A DNA stretch of 64,000 nucleotides from Paeniglutamicibacter quisquiliarum. Its GTDB lineage: Bacteria > Actinomycetota > Actinomycetes > Actinomycetales > Micrococcaceae. The stretch spans positions 62,001-126,000 of the forward strand of contig NZ_JAHRED010000002.1 in assembly GCF_019084045.1 (NCBI RefSeq), in the 5' to 3' direction. A program made the translations under genes and the position numbers. Of the stretch, positions 9,203 to 17,618 are shown in pieces (positions within the stretch are counted from its first letter, which is position 1; the number at the start of each line of letters is the position of its first letter). The notes under the pieces were generated by a model, which was not told the DNA's origin, searched no databases, and saw only the letters and a program-made list of their open reading frames with translations.

Positions 9203-10486
9203 ATGACTGATACCGCAACTCACGTAACGGGCGAAAAGGCCCGTCTCGGTGCACCCAGCATTTCCGGTTTCACCGAAGAGGGCGAAAACCTCTCTCCGTT
9301 GAACGAAGCAGAAGCAACCGCGCCGTTGGGCGGCGACGCCTCCAAGGCGCACAGCCACGGCGGCGGGGCCGGAATCCCCGATTCCTCCCGCGCCGGTCGC
9401 AAGACCAGCTACAACGTCGAGGACTTCCCGGCGCTGACCGGTCGTGAAGAGGACTTCCGCTTCACCCCGCTCAAGCGCATGGGCGGCCTGCACAAGAACG
9501 AGCTGGCCGGTACCGCCCCCGAGCTGGCGCTTTCGGGCGCCAAGGCCGCCACCCTGGAAACCGTTGCGATGACCGACGCCCGCGTCGGTTCCGCCGGAAT
9601 CCCGGAGGACCGCATCTCGGCCAACGCCTGGAAGCATGCGGCCGAGGCCAAGGTGCTGACCATTCCCGCGAACTCCAGCGGCGAACAGGTCACGCTGACC
9701 TACACCGGCACCTCCACCGAGGCGGCGGCCAGCCACCTCGTGGTGGTCGCCGAGGCCAACTCCGAGTCCGTGGTGGTCATCGACCACGTCGGGTCCGTGG
9801 TGCTGGCGCAGAACATCGAAATCGATGTCCGCGAAGGTGCCAAGCTGACCGTGATCTCGCTGCAGGCCTGGGCCGATGACGCGATCCACGCTTCCTCGCA
9901 CCTGGCCAAGGTCCGCAAGGACGGCCACCTGAAGCACATCGCGGTGACCTACGGCGGCGACCTGGTCCGCCTGACCCCGTCGGCGCACTTTGACGGCGAG
10001 GGCGGCGAGGTGGAGCTCTTCGGGCTGTACTTCGCGGATGCCGGACAGCACCTGGAACACCGCCTGTTCGTTGACCACGCCACCGAGAACTGCAAGTCCA
10101 ACGTGTTGTACAAGGGCGCACTGCAGGGCAAGGACGCGCACACCGTGTGGGTCGGGGACGTCTTGATCCGCAAGGAAGCCAAGGGGACCAACTCCTACGA
10201 GGCCAACCGCAACCTGGTGCTCACCGAGGGCGCACGCGCCGACTCGGTGCCGAACCTGGAGATCGAGACCGGACTGATCGACGGAGCCGGACACGCCTCC
10301 ACGACCGGCCGTTTCGACGACGAGCACCTCTTCTACCTGATGAGCCGCGGCATCGACGAGAAGACAGCGCGCCGCCTGGTGGTGCGCGGCTTCCTGAACG
10401 AGATCGTGCAGCAGATCCGGGTCCCGGAGATCGAGGAACGCCTGGCCGAGACGATCGAGCGCGAGCTCGCCGCCACGGACAGCTAA
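9203..10486 (+). CDS. sufD: Fe-S cluster assembly protein SufD
   Basis: 427 residues, paralogous to SufB. The C-terminal half has the shared beta-helix and the end motif [20 protein letters not shown] followed by GFLNEI. The N-terminal about 100 residues are divergent and Gly/Ser-rich, as is usual in SufD. It pairs with SufB in the SufBC2D scaffold and is needed for iron entry. The gene begins two bases after the sufB stop. Confidence 0.95.
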   Translation: MTDTATHVTGEKARLGAPSISGFTEEGENLSPLNEAEATAPLGGDASKAHSHGGGAGIPDSSRAGRKTSYNVEDFPALTGREEDFRFTPLKRMGGLHKNELAGTAPELALSGAKAATLETVAMTDARVGSAGIPEDRISANAWKHAAEAKVLTIPANSSGEQVTLTYTGTSTEAAASHLVVVAEANSESVVVIDHVGSVVLAQNIEIDVREGAKLTVISLQAWADDAIHASSHLAKVRKDGHLKHIAVTYGGDLVRLTPSAHFDGEGGEVELFGLYFADAGQHLEHRLFVDHATENCKSNVLYKGALQGKDAHTVWVGDVLIRKEAKGTNSYEANRNLVLTEGARADSVPNLEIETGLIDGAGHASTTGRFDDEHLFYLMSRGIDEKTARRLVVRGFLNEIVQQIRVPEIEERLAETIERELAATDS

Positions 10487-10517
10487 TCCAGGCTTTTCCC
10501 ACCAACACAAAAACTTC

Positions 10518-10533
10518 GTCGATCCACATCGAC
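10518..10533 (+). other. Small hairpin between sufD and sufC
   Basis: Perfect inverted repeat GTCGAT, CCAC loop, ATCGAC in the 75-base sufD-sufC gap, the widest gap in the operon. It could mark an mRNA processing or stabilising element ahead of sufC. Function is inferred from position only. Confidence 0.35.
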
Positions 10534-10561
10534 ATTCACGGAAAGAGAACGGACCCAAGGC

Positions 10562-11320
<759 letters not shown>

Positions 11321-11322
11321 TC

Positions 11323-11667
11323 ATGAGCGTATCGAACGAAACGACCAGCGGGTCGGCGGAAACCGAGCTTGAGGACGTCGAAGAGGCGCTCAAGGACGTC
11401 ATCGACCCCGAGCTCGGCGTCAACATCGTCGACCTGGGCCTGCTCTACGGGCTGAAGTACGCCGATGACGGTGCACTGCTCATTGACATGACCCTGACCA
11501 CCGCCGCCTGCCCGTTGACCGACGTCATCGAGGAACAGGTCAGCCAGGCACTGGAATCGGTTGTCGATTCCTACCGGCTGAACTGGGTCTGGATGCCGCC
11601 TTGGGGTCCGGAGCGGATCACCGACGACGGCCGCGACCAGATGCGGGCCCTGGGCTTCAACATCTAG
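11323..11667 (+). CDS. sufT: MIP18-family (SufT-like) metal-sulfur cluster assembly factor
   Basis: 114-residue protein of the DUF59/MIP18 family. The core IDPELGVNIVDLGLLYGL and the conserved cysteine in LTTAACPL (about residue 62) are present. These proteins help mature Fe-S enzymes and often close suf operons in actinobacteria. It starts two bases after the sufC stop. No cysteine desulfurase (SufS) or SufU follows. The next element is a strong terminator, so the operon here is sufR-B-D-C-T. Confidence 0.88.
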   Translation: MSVSNETTSGSAETELEDVEEALKDVIDPELGVNIVDLGLLYGLKYADDGALLIDMTLTTAACPLTDVIEEQVSQALESVVDSYRLNWVWMPPWGPERITDDGRDQMRALGFNI

Positions 11668-11674
11668 CCAACCG

Positions 11675-11734
11675 CAACGCAAACAAGCGAGGTGCGCTTC
11701 CCTTCGGGGAAGCGCACCTCGCTTGTTTGCGTTG
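11675..11734. terminator. Very long perfect bidirectional terminator
   Basis: 28-bp perfectly paired stem closed by a TTCG tetraloop (11703-11706). Arms run 11675-11702 and 11707-11734. It lies between the convergent suf operon and the zinc-peptidase gene, only eight bases after the sufT stop and six bases from the peptidase stop. There is no T-run on the plus side. The symmetry means it can serve both strands. Confidence 0.85.
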
Positions 11735-11739
11735 GGTGC

Positions 11740-12654
11740 TCAGGCTCCGGGCTTGTCCAGGCTGCGCGCCGAGAGCGTGTCGCACTGGTTGATGTCCCCG
11801 GTCGAATACCCCTGCAGGAACCACGCCTGGCGCTGCGCCGAGGAACCGTGCGTCCAGCCCTCGGGGTTCACCCGCCCGGTGGCCGCCTCCTGGATCCTGT
11901 CGTCGCCCACCGCGGAGGCCGCCGAAAGCGCCGACTTCAGGTCGGCCTCGGTGAACGGATCCATGAAGGTGTTGCCGTTGGCATCCTTGGTGTTCGCCGC
12001 GTGAGCGGCCCACATCCCGGCGAAGCAATCGGCCTGCAGCTCCACGCGCACCGCGCCGGAGGTCGCCCCGGTCCCGCCCTGCTGGGAGGCGGCCAGGGTG
12101 CCGATGGTGTTCTGGATGTGGTGGCCGTACTCGTGGGCCACCACGTATTCCTCGGCCAGCGGCCCGCCGTCGGCGCCGTAGTTGGTGCTCAGGTCGGCGA
12201 AGAAGCCGGTGTCGAAGTAGGCGACGCGGTCCGCGGGGCAGTAGAACGGGCCCACCGCGCTGGTGGCCGTCCCGCACTCGGTACTCACCTGCCCGTCGAA
12301 GACCTCGACCCCGGGGCGTTGCACCGCCACGTCGTATTGCGGCAGGTAGTTGAGCCAGAAGCTGTCCAGCGACTGCGTCGTGGCAAGGATCCGGCAGTCG
12401 GTGCGGGCGTTGGCGTCGGCCCCGGTCTTGCATTCGGAGATGGCCGACGGGCCGGTCTCGCCCGGGCCCTGCTCGATGCCGGGATCCCCGCCGAGCCCCA
12501 GCTGCGTCAGCATGTCGGGGTTGATGCCCAGCAACGCGGCGATCAGCACCACGATGATTCCGCCGCCCCCGGCGGCGATCTTTCCCCCGCGGCCGCGGCC
12601 GCGGGAGTCCCTGATGCGGCCCGAATCCAGTTGTGCGTCGTCGTTGAAACTCAT
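11740..12654 (-). CDS. Neutral zinc metallopeptidase (YpfJ family)
   Basis: 304 residues. An N-terminal cytoplasmic Gly/Arg-rich segment leads into one membrane helix (about 30-44), followed by an outside domain. The catalytic zinc motif is HEYGH (174-178), with the downstream family features GGTGATSGAVRVELQADCFAG and PEGWTHGSSAQRQAWF. Four cysteines in the outside domain (near residues 75, 87, 127 and 139) could form disulfides. The physiological substrate of this widespread family is not established. It is convergent with the suf operon and shares its terminator. Confidence 0.88.
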   Translation of the reverse strand: MSFNDDAQLDSGRIRDSRGRGRGGKIAAGGGGIIVVLIAALLGINPDMLTQLGLGGDPGIEQGPGETGPSAISECKTGADANARTDCRILATTQSLDSFWLNYLPQYDVAVQRPGVEVFDGQVSTECGTATSAVGPFYCPADRVAYFDTGFFADLSTNYGADGGPLAEEYVVAHEYGHHIQNTIGTLAASQQGGTGATSGAVRVELQADCFAGMWAAHAANTKDANGNTFMDPFTEADLKSALSAASAVGDDRIQEAATGRVNPEGWTHGSSAQRQAWFLQGYSTGDINQCDTLSARSLDKPGA

Positions 12655-12748
12655 GGTTCATACAATACGTGCGCACCTGGGTTTTTGGTGGCGTGTCGCG
12701 CTCCGGGTCCCCGTTTGCGTCATGACCTGCCGCAATGGCCCGGACGCG

Positions 12749-13417
12749 TCAGGGGCGCGGAGACGCCGGGCGCACAAGCGCGCCCGCCATGGAATCAGCC
12801 ACGTAGCGGGCGAAGCGCTCGGAGTCCCATCCGCGCTGCAGCACGAGCAGTTCGTAGAGCTCGGGGGAGCTGTGCAGCCACATGATGTCGACGGCCTCGT
12901 CGAAACCGACATCGTCCCTGAGGTAACCGCGCTCCTGCAGGAATCGAGCGTTGTGGCGCATCCGTTCCAGTCGCTCGGCGTTGGACTGGGCCTGGAGCCC
13001 GGCCATGTTCGCATCGCTCGCCGCGGCGGAGCGCACCAGCAGCAGGATCGGGGTCAGCGTTACCGCGACCTCGGCGGTGAGCCGTCCCCACAGCGACATC
13101 AGCGACTCGGCGTCGGCTGCGTGCTGCCGGAGCCGATCCGAGCGGTCGAAGGCCGCCCCGGGACCACTGCCGCGCAAACCGCGTGCGTAGATGGCCCGGA
13201 CCAGCCCCGGCTTGCCGCCGAACGACTTGTAGATGGTCTCCACCGAGACCTGGGCGTCGTCGGCGATAAGGGCGATCGTTGTTCCCGGGTATCCCCGGGC
13301 CAGGAGCCGCGCTTCGGCGGCGTCAAGGATCGCGTCCCGGGTCTTCTGTGCGGCCGCGCGCCGGCCTCGGGAATCATATCCACGCGGGGTCTTGACTGTG
13401 GGCATTTCTGGTTCCAT
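12749..13417 (-). CDS. TetR-family transcriptional regulator
   Basis: 222 residues. An N-terminal helix-turn-helix reads TRDAILDAAEARLLARGY, then SVETIYKSFGGKPGL (about residues 26-70). A ligand-binding helical domain follows. The start may be ATG 13417 (MEPEMPTV) or the internal ATG at 13405. It is divergent from the SnoaL-like/NmrA-like pair with only 43 bases between starts, so it probably represses that pair and itself. The ligand is unknown. Confidence 0.85.
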   Translation of the reverse strand: MEPEMPTVKTPRGYDSRGRRAAAQKTRDAILDAAEARLLARGYPGTTIALIADDAQVSVETIYKSFGGKPGLVRAIYARGLRGSGPGAAFDRSDRLRQHAADAESLMSLWGRLTAEVAVTLTPILLLVRSAAASDANMAGLQAQSNAERLERMRHNARFLQERGYLRDDVGFDEAVDIMWLHSSPELYELLVLQRGWDSERFARYVADSMAGALVRPASPRP

Positions 13418-13426
13418 ACTTCGTAT
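13416..13426 (+). promoter_or_regulatory. Candidate TetR operator
   Basis: Perfect palindrome ATAC-TTC-GTAT overlapping the regulator start codon, with a related GTAC..GTAT segment at 13437-13445 next to the ribosome-binding site of the divergent gene. Assignment to this TetR protein rests on position. Confidence 0.4.
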
Positions 13427-13460
13427 TGGTTACACCGTACTGTATCAAATAGGAGCTGTC

Positions 13461-13910
13461 ATGGACGACCCGGCGACGCGCGACCTGGCGGCATTGCTGG
13501 GACGCCTGGTGGACGCCGTCAATGCACACGATCTCGACGCGCTCGTTGCCTGCTTCGCCCCCGGCTACCGCAACGAGACGCCCGCCCACCCCGCCCGCGG
13601 CTTCACCGGGTCCTCGCAGGTCAGAAGCAATTGGGGGCGGATGTTCGCCGGGATCCCCGACCTCGGCGCGCGGGTCCTGAGCCAAGCCATCGACGGCGGA
13701 ACGGCCTGGACCGAATGGGAACTGCGCGGCACCAGGGTCGACGGTGCGCGGCAGCTGATGCGCGGCGTCATGATCTTCACCGCTGCCGACGGGTTGCTGG
13801 ATTGCGTGCGACTCTATCTGGAACCGGTGGATGAAGCCGGCGGCGATGTCGATGCCGCCATCGAACTGATAGCGGGTGCCGCGGCGGCACCGGAAAAGGA
13901 CTTGCCATGA
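13461..13910 (+). CDS. SnoaL-like / NTF2-fold protein
   Basis: 149 residues with the NTF2-like pattern: an N-terminal helix LLGRLVDAVNAHDLDALVACFAPGY, a central GxxxVRSNWGRMFAGIPDL segment and a C-terminal strand region. The family contains polyketide cyclases, small-substrate isomerases and unknown proteins, so only the fold is safe. The start ATG 13461 is preceded by AGGAG six bases upstream. It overlaps the next gene by ATGA, so the two form an operon divergent from the TetR gene. Confidence 0.75.
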   Translation: MDDPATRDLAALLGRLVDAVNAHDLDALVACFAPGYRNETPAHPARGFTGSSQVRSNWGRMFAGIPDLGARVLSQAIDGGTAWTEWELRGTRVDGARQLMRGVMIFTAADGLLDCVRLYLEPVDEAGGDVDAAIELIAGAAAAPEKDLP

Positions 13911-14800
13911 TTCTCGTCATCGGAGCCACCGGCCAACTCGGCGGCCTCATCGCCCGACGGCTCCTGCTTCGCGGCGAAGACGTGCGCGTGCTGGTGCGCG
14001 ACCCTGACGCGCCGCCGGCCCGTGCCCTTGTTCGGGCCGGCGCGCAGGCCGTTCCCGGCGACCTGTCGGACCCTGCATCGCTGCGGGCGGCATGCGAATC
14101 GGTGCAGGGTGTCATCACCACCGCGAACTCGATGTCACGCGGCGGGCCGGACACCATCGACTCCGTCGATCGCCGCGGCAACGCGAACCTCATCGATGCG
14201 GCTGGCGGTGCCGGAGTGCAGCGCTTCGTCTTCATCTCCGCGCTCGGCGCGGATCGCCAGAGCCCGATGCCCCTGTTGCGGGCCAAGGGCGAGACCGAGC
14301 AGCGCCTGAGGGAGAGCGGGCTGGACTTCACGGCGCTGCAGCCGGACTTCTACATGGACCTGCTGCCGATGGCCGTCGTGGGTGCCCCGGCGTTGGCAGG
14401 GGACACCGTCACGCTCATCGGCGAGGGCCGGCGCAGGCACTCGATGGTGGCGATGTCCGATGTCGCAGACTATGCGCTTGCGGCATATGGCCGGGACGAC
14501 GCCATGGGCCGGGCGCTGCGGCTCGGCGGACCCGAGGCCGTGTCGTGGCTTGATGTGATTGCGGCCTTCGAACGGCACATGGGCCGGGCGGTCCCGGTCC
14601 GCTTTATTGCGCCGGGGCTGCCCGTGGACGAAATGCCCGAGATGCTCGCCGGAATGCTGGCAGCGCTGGAGACCTATGATTCAGAGCTGGACACCGCTGC
14701 CTTGGCCCGTCGCTACGGGGTGGTTCCGACATCATTGGATGACTTCGTGCGCGGCGTGGTGGAGGCAGCCCGCCACGGCGACCGGCTGCGAATGGCGTAA
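13907..14800 (+). CDS. NmrA-like NAD(P)-binding protein
   Basis: 297 residues of the atypical short-chain dehydrogenase group. The nucleotide-binding loop GATGQLGG (about residues 6-13) is intact. The SDRa5/NmrA-like pattern continues with FVFISALGAD and LLRAKGETEQRLRESGLDFTALQP. The family includes quinone reductases (QorB-like) and redox sensors that bind NADP without catalysis. Which applies is not visible. Its ATGA overlap with the SnoaL-like gene and a TetR repressor next door suggest a small inducible detoxification unit. Confidence 0.82.
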   Translation: MILVIGATGQLGGLIARRLLLRGEDVRVLVRDPDAPPARALVRAGAQAVPGDLSDPASLRAACESVQGVITTANSMSRGGPDTIDSVDRRGNANLIDAAGGAGVQRFVFISALGADRQSPMPLLRAKGETEQRLRESGLDFTALQPDFYMDLLPMAVVGAPALAGDTVTLIGEGRRRHSMVAMSDVADYALAAYGRDDAMGRALRLGGPEAVSWLDVIAAFERHMGRAVPVRFIAPGLPVDEMPEMLAGMLAALETYDSELDTAALARRYGVVPTSLDDFVRGVVEAARHGDRLRMA

Positions 14801-14840
14801 TTAGGCCGATGGGCAGCTCGCGCGGGGTGCACGGCTCCGG

Positions 14841-15467
14841 TTAGTTGCGCTCCATGATGCCGCGGGCGGCCAGCGCATCGGCGGTGCGCTGGGCGTAGGC
14901 CACGGTGTTGATGACCACCGGCGCGGCAAGGGTCGCCGGATTGCGTCCGATGCCGCGGGCCCTGGCCGCATCGGAGAGCTCCTGCACCGAGGTCGCGATC
15001 GCCGGGATGCTGCGCAGCATCAGGGCCACGGCCAGCGCGATGGTGGCGGGACTCCCTCCCACCAGGCGCACCGGGGCCGCCGCGCGCTCCAGTCCGTCGA
15101 GCAGGGCGGCCTGGGTCGTGGTCAGCAGGACCAGACGCCCGCACTGGATGACCGCGAGCATGCCGCTGACCAGGGTGAGGGCGAAGAGCGGGGTGTTCAG
15201 GATCGATTGGTAGATGCCCAGGATCGCAAAGATCCACCAGAGTTGGCGCAGCGGCGCGGCCCAGGCACGCAGCACCCGGGGACCTGCCAGGGCAAAGAGC
15301 CCCACGCCCAGCGCCAGCGTGCCCAGCCCGACGGCGGGGACGCGAAAGGCGAGCACCGCGGTGCCCACCAGCACGACCACCAGGTACTTGGCCAGCAGCG
15401 GGGCGCGGTGCACGGGGCTGGTGCCGGGCAGGTAGTGTCCCAGCAGCATCTGGTGGGAGGCGCTCAC
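14841..15467 (-). CDS. bioN: Biotin ECF transporter, transmembrane component BioN
   Basis: 208 residues, CbiQ family. It has five or so hydrophobic segments and the two Ala-Arg-Gly coupling motifs that dock on the ATPase: SDAARARGIG (about 170) and ADALAARGI near the C terminus. The start is GTG 15467, overlapping the bioM stop as GTGA. It is the last gene of the bioY-bioM-bioN group and couples ATP hydrolysis in BioM to substrate release from BioY in the membrane. Confidence 0.9.
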   Translation of the reverse strand: MSASHQMLLGHYLPGTSPVHRAPLLAKYLVVVLVGTAVLAFRVPAVGLGTLALGVGLFALAGPRVLRAWAAPLRQLWWIFAILGIYQSILNTPLFALTLVSGMLAVIQCGRLVLLTTTQAALLDGLERAAAPVRLVGGSPATIALAVALMLRSIPAIATSVQELSDAARARGIGRNPATLAAPVVINTVAYAQRTADALAARGIMERN

Positions 15468-16177
15468 GAGGCCAGGCTCCCGTTGCGGACCAGTCGGCGG
15501 TATGTGTCCACGGCCTCCGGTGCTGCACCGTCGAAGACCACCCGGCCTCCGGCGACCAGCAGTGCGCGGTCGGCCGCCGCTGCGAAGTCCAGGTCGTGGG
15601 TCGCGTAGATGACCTGCTGCTCCAGCGTGCCCAGGGTGGCCTGCAGCAGTTCGTTGTTGGCCAAGTCCAGCAGCGTGGTCGGTTCGTCGGCGACCAGGAT
15701 GTCCTGGCCCGCCGCCAGCACGCTGCACAGCGCCACCAGCTGCCGCTCGCCGCCGGAGAGGTCGTAGATGCTGCGCCGGGCCAGGTGTCCCAGGCCCAGC
15801 GAGGCGAGCGCCTGTTGGGCGGCGGCGCTGCGCGCAGCCCGGTTTCGGTGGCTGGCCTTGAGCGAGAGCTCGACGTCCTCGGCGACGATGGGCATCACCA
15901 GTTGCGAGAGCGGATCGGTGAAGAGGAAACCCACGCGCTGCCGCACGGCCTTGGCCTGCCGCACGGTGTCAAAGCCATGGACGGTGACGGTCCCGGTCGA
16001 GGGGGAGACCAGCCCGTTGAGCAGGCGCAGCAGCGTGGACTTGCCCGAGCCGTTGGCACCGATCACGGCAATCCGCGACTCGGTGAGCTCGAGGGTGCAC
16101 GGGGCCAGGATGGTGCGCGGCTCCTGTGCCTGGTCGTCGGCGGGGACGAAGACTCCCGCGTTGTTGAAACGGATCAC
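15464..16177 (-). CDS. bioM: Biotin ECF transporter ATPase BioM
   Basis: 237 residues. Walker A is GANGSGKST (about residue 39), signature LSGGERQL, Walker B ILVADEPTTLLD, H-loop YATHDLDFA. It matches energy-coupling-factor ATPases in overall arrangement. It is 57 bases downstream of bioY and overlaps bioN. It powers biotin uptake. Confidence 0.92.
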   Translation of the reverse strand: MIRFNNAGVFVPADDQAQEPRTILAPCTLELTESRIAVIGANGSGKSTLLRLLNGLVSPSTGTVTVHGFDTVRQAKAVRQRVGFLFTDPLSQLVMPIVAEDVELSLKASHRNRAARSAAAQQALASLGLGHLARRSIYDLSGGERQLVALCSVLAAGQDILVADEPTTLLDLANNELLQATLGTLEQQVIYATHDLDFAAAADRALLVAGGRVVFDGAAPEAVDTYRRLVRNGSLAS

Positions 16178-16234
16178 GCTTAACCGTATTCCCTGCTGCC
16201 GTCGTGGATGGAATTGTGCCGCTGTCGGCGGAAG

Positions 16235-16846
16235 CTAGGCCCGGAAGCGGCGGCGGGCGAAGGCCGGGAAGGCCTTGAAGACGCTGACGGCGATGGCGGC
16301 GGCAAGCAGGTTCTTGACCACGTCGCCGGGCCAGTACGCCATGTCGAGGATGAAGGCCTTTTCCAGCGGGATCTGTGCGTTCAGGCTCATGCCCAGGATG
16401 CCCAGCGGGTGGATCACCAGGATCGAGCCGCCCATGGCCGCCAGGAACAGCCAGGGGAAGCGGCGCCGTGTCGCCTTGCGCAGCACCAGCGTGGCCAGCG
16501 CGCCGGTCACCAGGGCCGCCAGCGGGAAGGCGAGCAGGTAGCCGGCGCTGGGCGCCGCGAGCGCGCCGAGCCCGCCGGAGAACTTGGCAAAGATCGGCAC
16601 GCCGGCCAGTCCCACCAGCACATACAGCGCGGTGGCCGAGCCGCCGCGCAGCGAGCCCAGGATCAGCGCGGTGAGCGCCACGCCCATGGTCTGCAGGGTG
16701 ATCGGAACGCCCAGGGCACCCACCGGCACGGCCGGAACCAGGGTCAGCACGGCGATGAGGGCGGCGAAGACCGACACGAGTGCGAGGTCGCGGGCGCCAA
16801 TGCGGGCTGGGGACTGTACGTAGAGGTGCTGGCCGGGAGTGGTCAT
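16235..16846 (-). CDS. bioY: Biotin transporter substrate-binding subunit BioY
   Basis: 203 residues with six predicted membrane helices. BioY family features are present: VPITLQTMGVALTALILGS, and a Gly-rich loop GGLGALAAPSAGYLLAFPLAA. BioY binds biotin in the membrane and works with BioM and BioN. No biotin synthesis gene is visible in the window. It is first in its operon, and a TTGAAC-ACC-GTTCAA palindrome lies 87 bases upstream, indicating biotin-responsive control. Confidence 0.93.
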   Translation of the reverse strand: MTTPGQHLYVQSPARIGARDLALVSVFAALIAVLTLVPAVPVGALGVPITLQTMGVALTALILGSLRGGSATALYVLVGLAGVPIFAKFSGGLGALAAPSAGYLLAFPLAALVTGALATLVLRKATRRRFPWLFLAAMGGSILVIHPLGILGMSLNAQIPLEKAFILDMAYWPGDVVKNLLAAAIAVSVFKAFPAFARRRFRA

Positions 16847-16932
16847 GGCGGTGGGGGATTCCTAAGCGTTCAGGGGCGGTGTGCGGGTGTGTGGTGTCGC
16901 TGCGCCGCGTGCGGGTCCTGCAAACAGAATAC

Positions 16933-16947
16933 TTGAACACCGTTCAA
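16933..16947 (-). promoter_or_regulatory. BioQ-like operator upstream of bioY
   Basis: Perfect inverted repeat TTGAAC-ACC-GTTCAA. BioQ, a TetR-family repressor of biotin genes in corynebacteria and mycobacteria, recognises a TGAAC-N3-GTT(A/C)-type palindrome as I recall it. On the minus strand a TATTCT hexamer (16926-16931) lies immediately downstream and could be the bioY -10 element, placing the box within the promoter. No bioQ gene is in the window. Confidence 0.65.
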
Positions 16948-17062
16948 ATGTGGTGATCGACGTCCGGCGGATTCGTCACAAAAGTCAACGGCGGCACCGT
17001 GAACGGTCGCGGGTCGCGAGCCTCTGCGGGCGGGACGCGATGCCGCGGGGGAGAATGGAGTC

Positions 17063-17542
17063 ATGGATACGGGTGATGGAACCTCGCTGGATTTGTCCGT
17101 GGGGCAGCTGGCCGAAAGGGCGGGCGTCGCGGTCTCGGCGCTGCACTACTACGAGCGCGAGGGATTGATCTCCTCGTGGCGGACCACCGGCAACCAGCGG
17201 CGCTTCGACCGCAGCGTGCTGCGCCGCGTGGCCGTGATCCGGGCCGCCCAGCGGGCCGGCATTCCGCTGCGTTCTATCGCCGAGCTCTTTGCCGGGCTGC
17301 CCGCCGACGGGACGCCGCGCAAGGAGGACTGGCAGGCGGTCTCGGCGGCCTGGCGCGAGGACCTCCAGGAGCGGATCCACCAGCTTCAGTCGTTGCGCGA
17401 CGGGCTGGGTGGCTGCATTGGCTGCGGCTGCCTCTCGCTGGCCGAATGCGGATTCGTAAATCCCAACGACCGGCTCGCCGACGGCCGGGGCGGCGCCAGC
17501 TTGTTCCGGGAGGAAACGCAATTTGACCTCAACCAAGGTTGA
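17063..17542 (+). CDS. soxR: Redox-sensing MerR-family activator SoxR
   Basis: 159 residues. The MerR helix-turn-helix begins LSVGQLAERAGVAVSALHYY, followed by a dimerisation helix. The [2Fe-2S] binding cluster is CIGCGCLSLAEC, with cysteines at 118, 121, 123 and 129 (Cx2CxCx5C), the exact SoxR spacing. SoxR is activated by redox-cycling compounds that oxidise the cluster. ATG 17063 follows GGAG at a good distance. A SoxR box overlaps its own stop codon and faces the downstream flavin reductase and sodA genes. Confidence 0.95.
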   Translation: MDTGDGTSLDLSVGQLAERAGVAVSALHYYEREGLISSWRTTGNQRRFDRSVLRRVAVIRAAQRAGIPLRSIAELFAGLPADGTPRKEDWQAVSAAWREDLQERIHQLQSLRDGLGGCIGCGCLSLAECGFVNPNDRLADGRGGASLFREETQFDLNQG

Positions 17543-17553
17543 GGTTCTAGCGT
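17523..17553 (+). promoter_or_regulatory. SoxR-controlled promoter with 19-bp spacer
   Basis: An 18-bp dyad at 17527-17544 has perfect eight-base arms CCTCAACC and GGTTGAGG around AA, matching the known SoxR box. It lies between TTGACC (17523-17528) and TAGCGT (17548-17553), which are 19 bp apart, the overlong spacer typical of MerR/SoxR-activated promoters. The box contains the soxR stop TGA (17540-17542). The target is the flavin reductase gene and possibly sodA. Confidence 0.8.
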
Positions 17554-17618
17554 GGTGGAGTAACGGGCCAACCCGCCACACCCGGTGGACGCCCCGAAGA
17601 GAGGAACCTCGACCCGCC

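Noticed and set aside
12749-13417. Idea that the TetR regulator is BioQ for the nearby bioY
   Set aside because: Its own promoter lacks the TTGAAC-N3-GTTCAA box, another palindrome overlaps its start, and it is divergent from unrelated enzymes.
17523-17618. Longer N terminus for the flavin reductase (from 17523)
   Set aside because: It would contain the SoxR promoter and the end of soxR, and family similarity begins near 17619.
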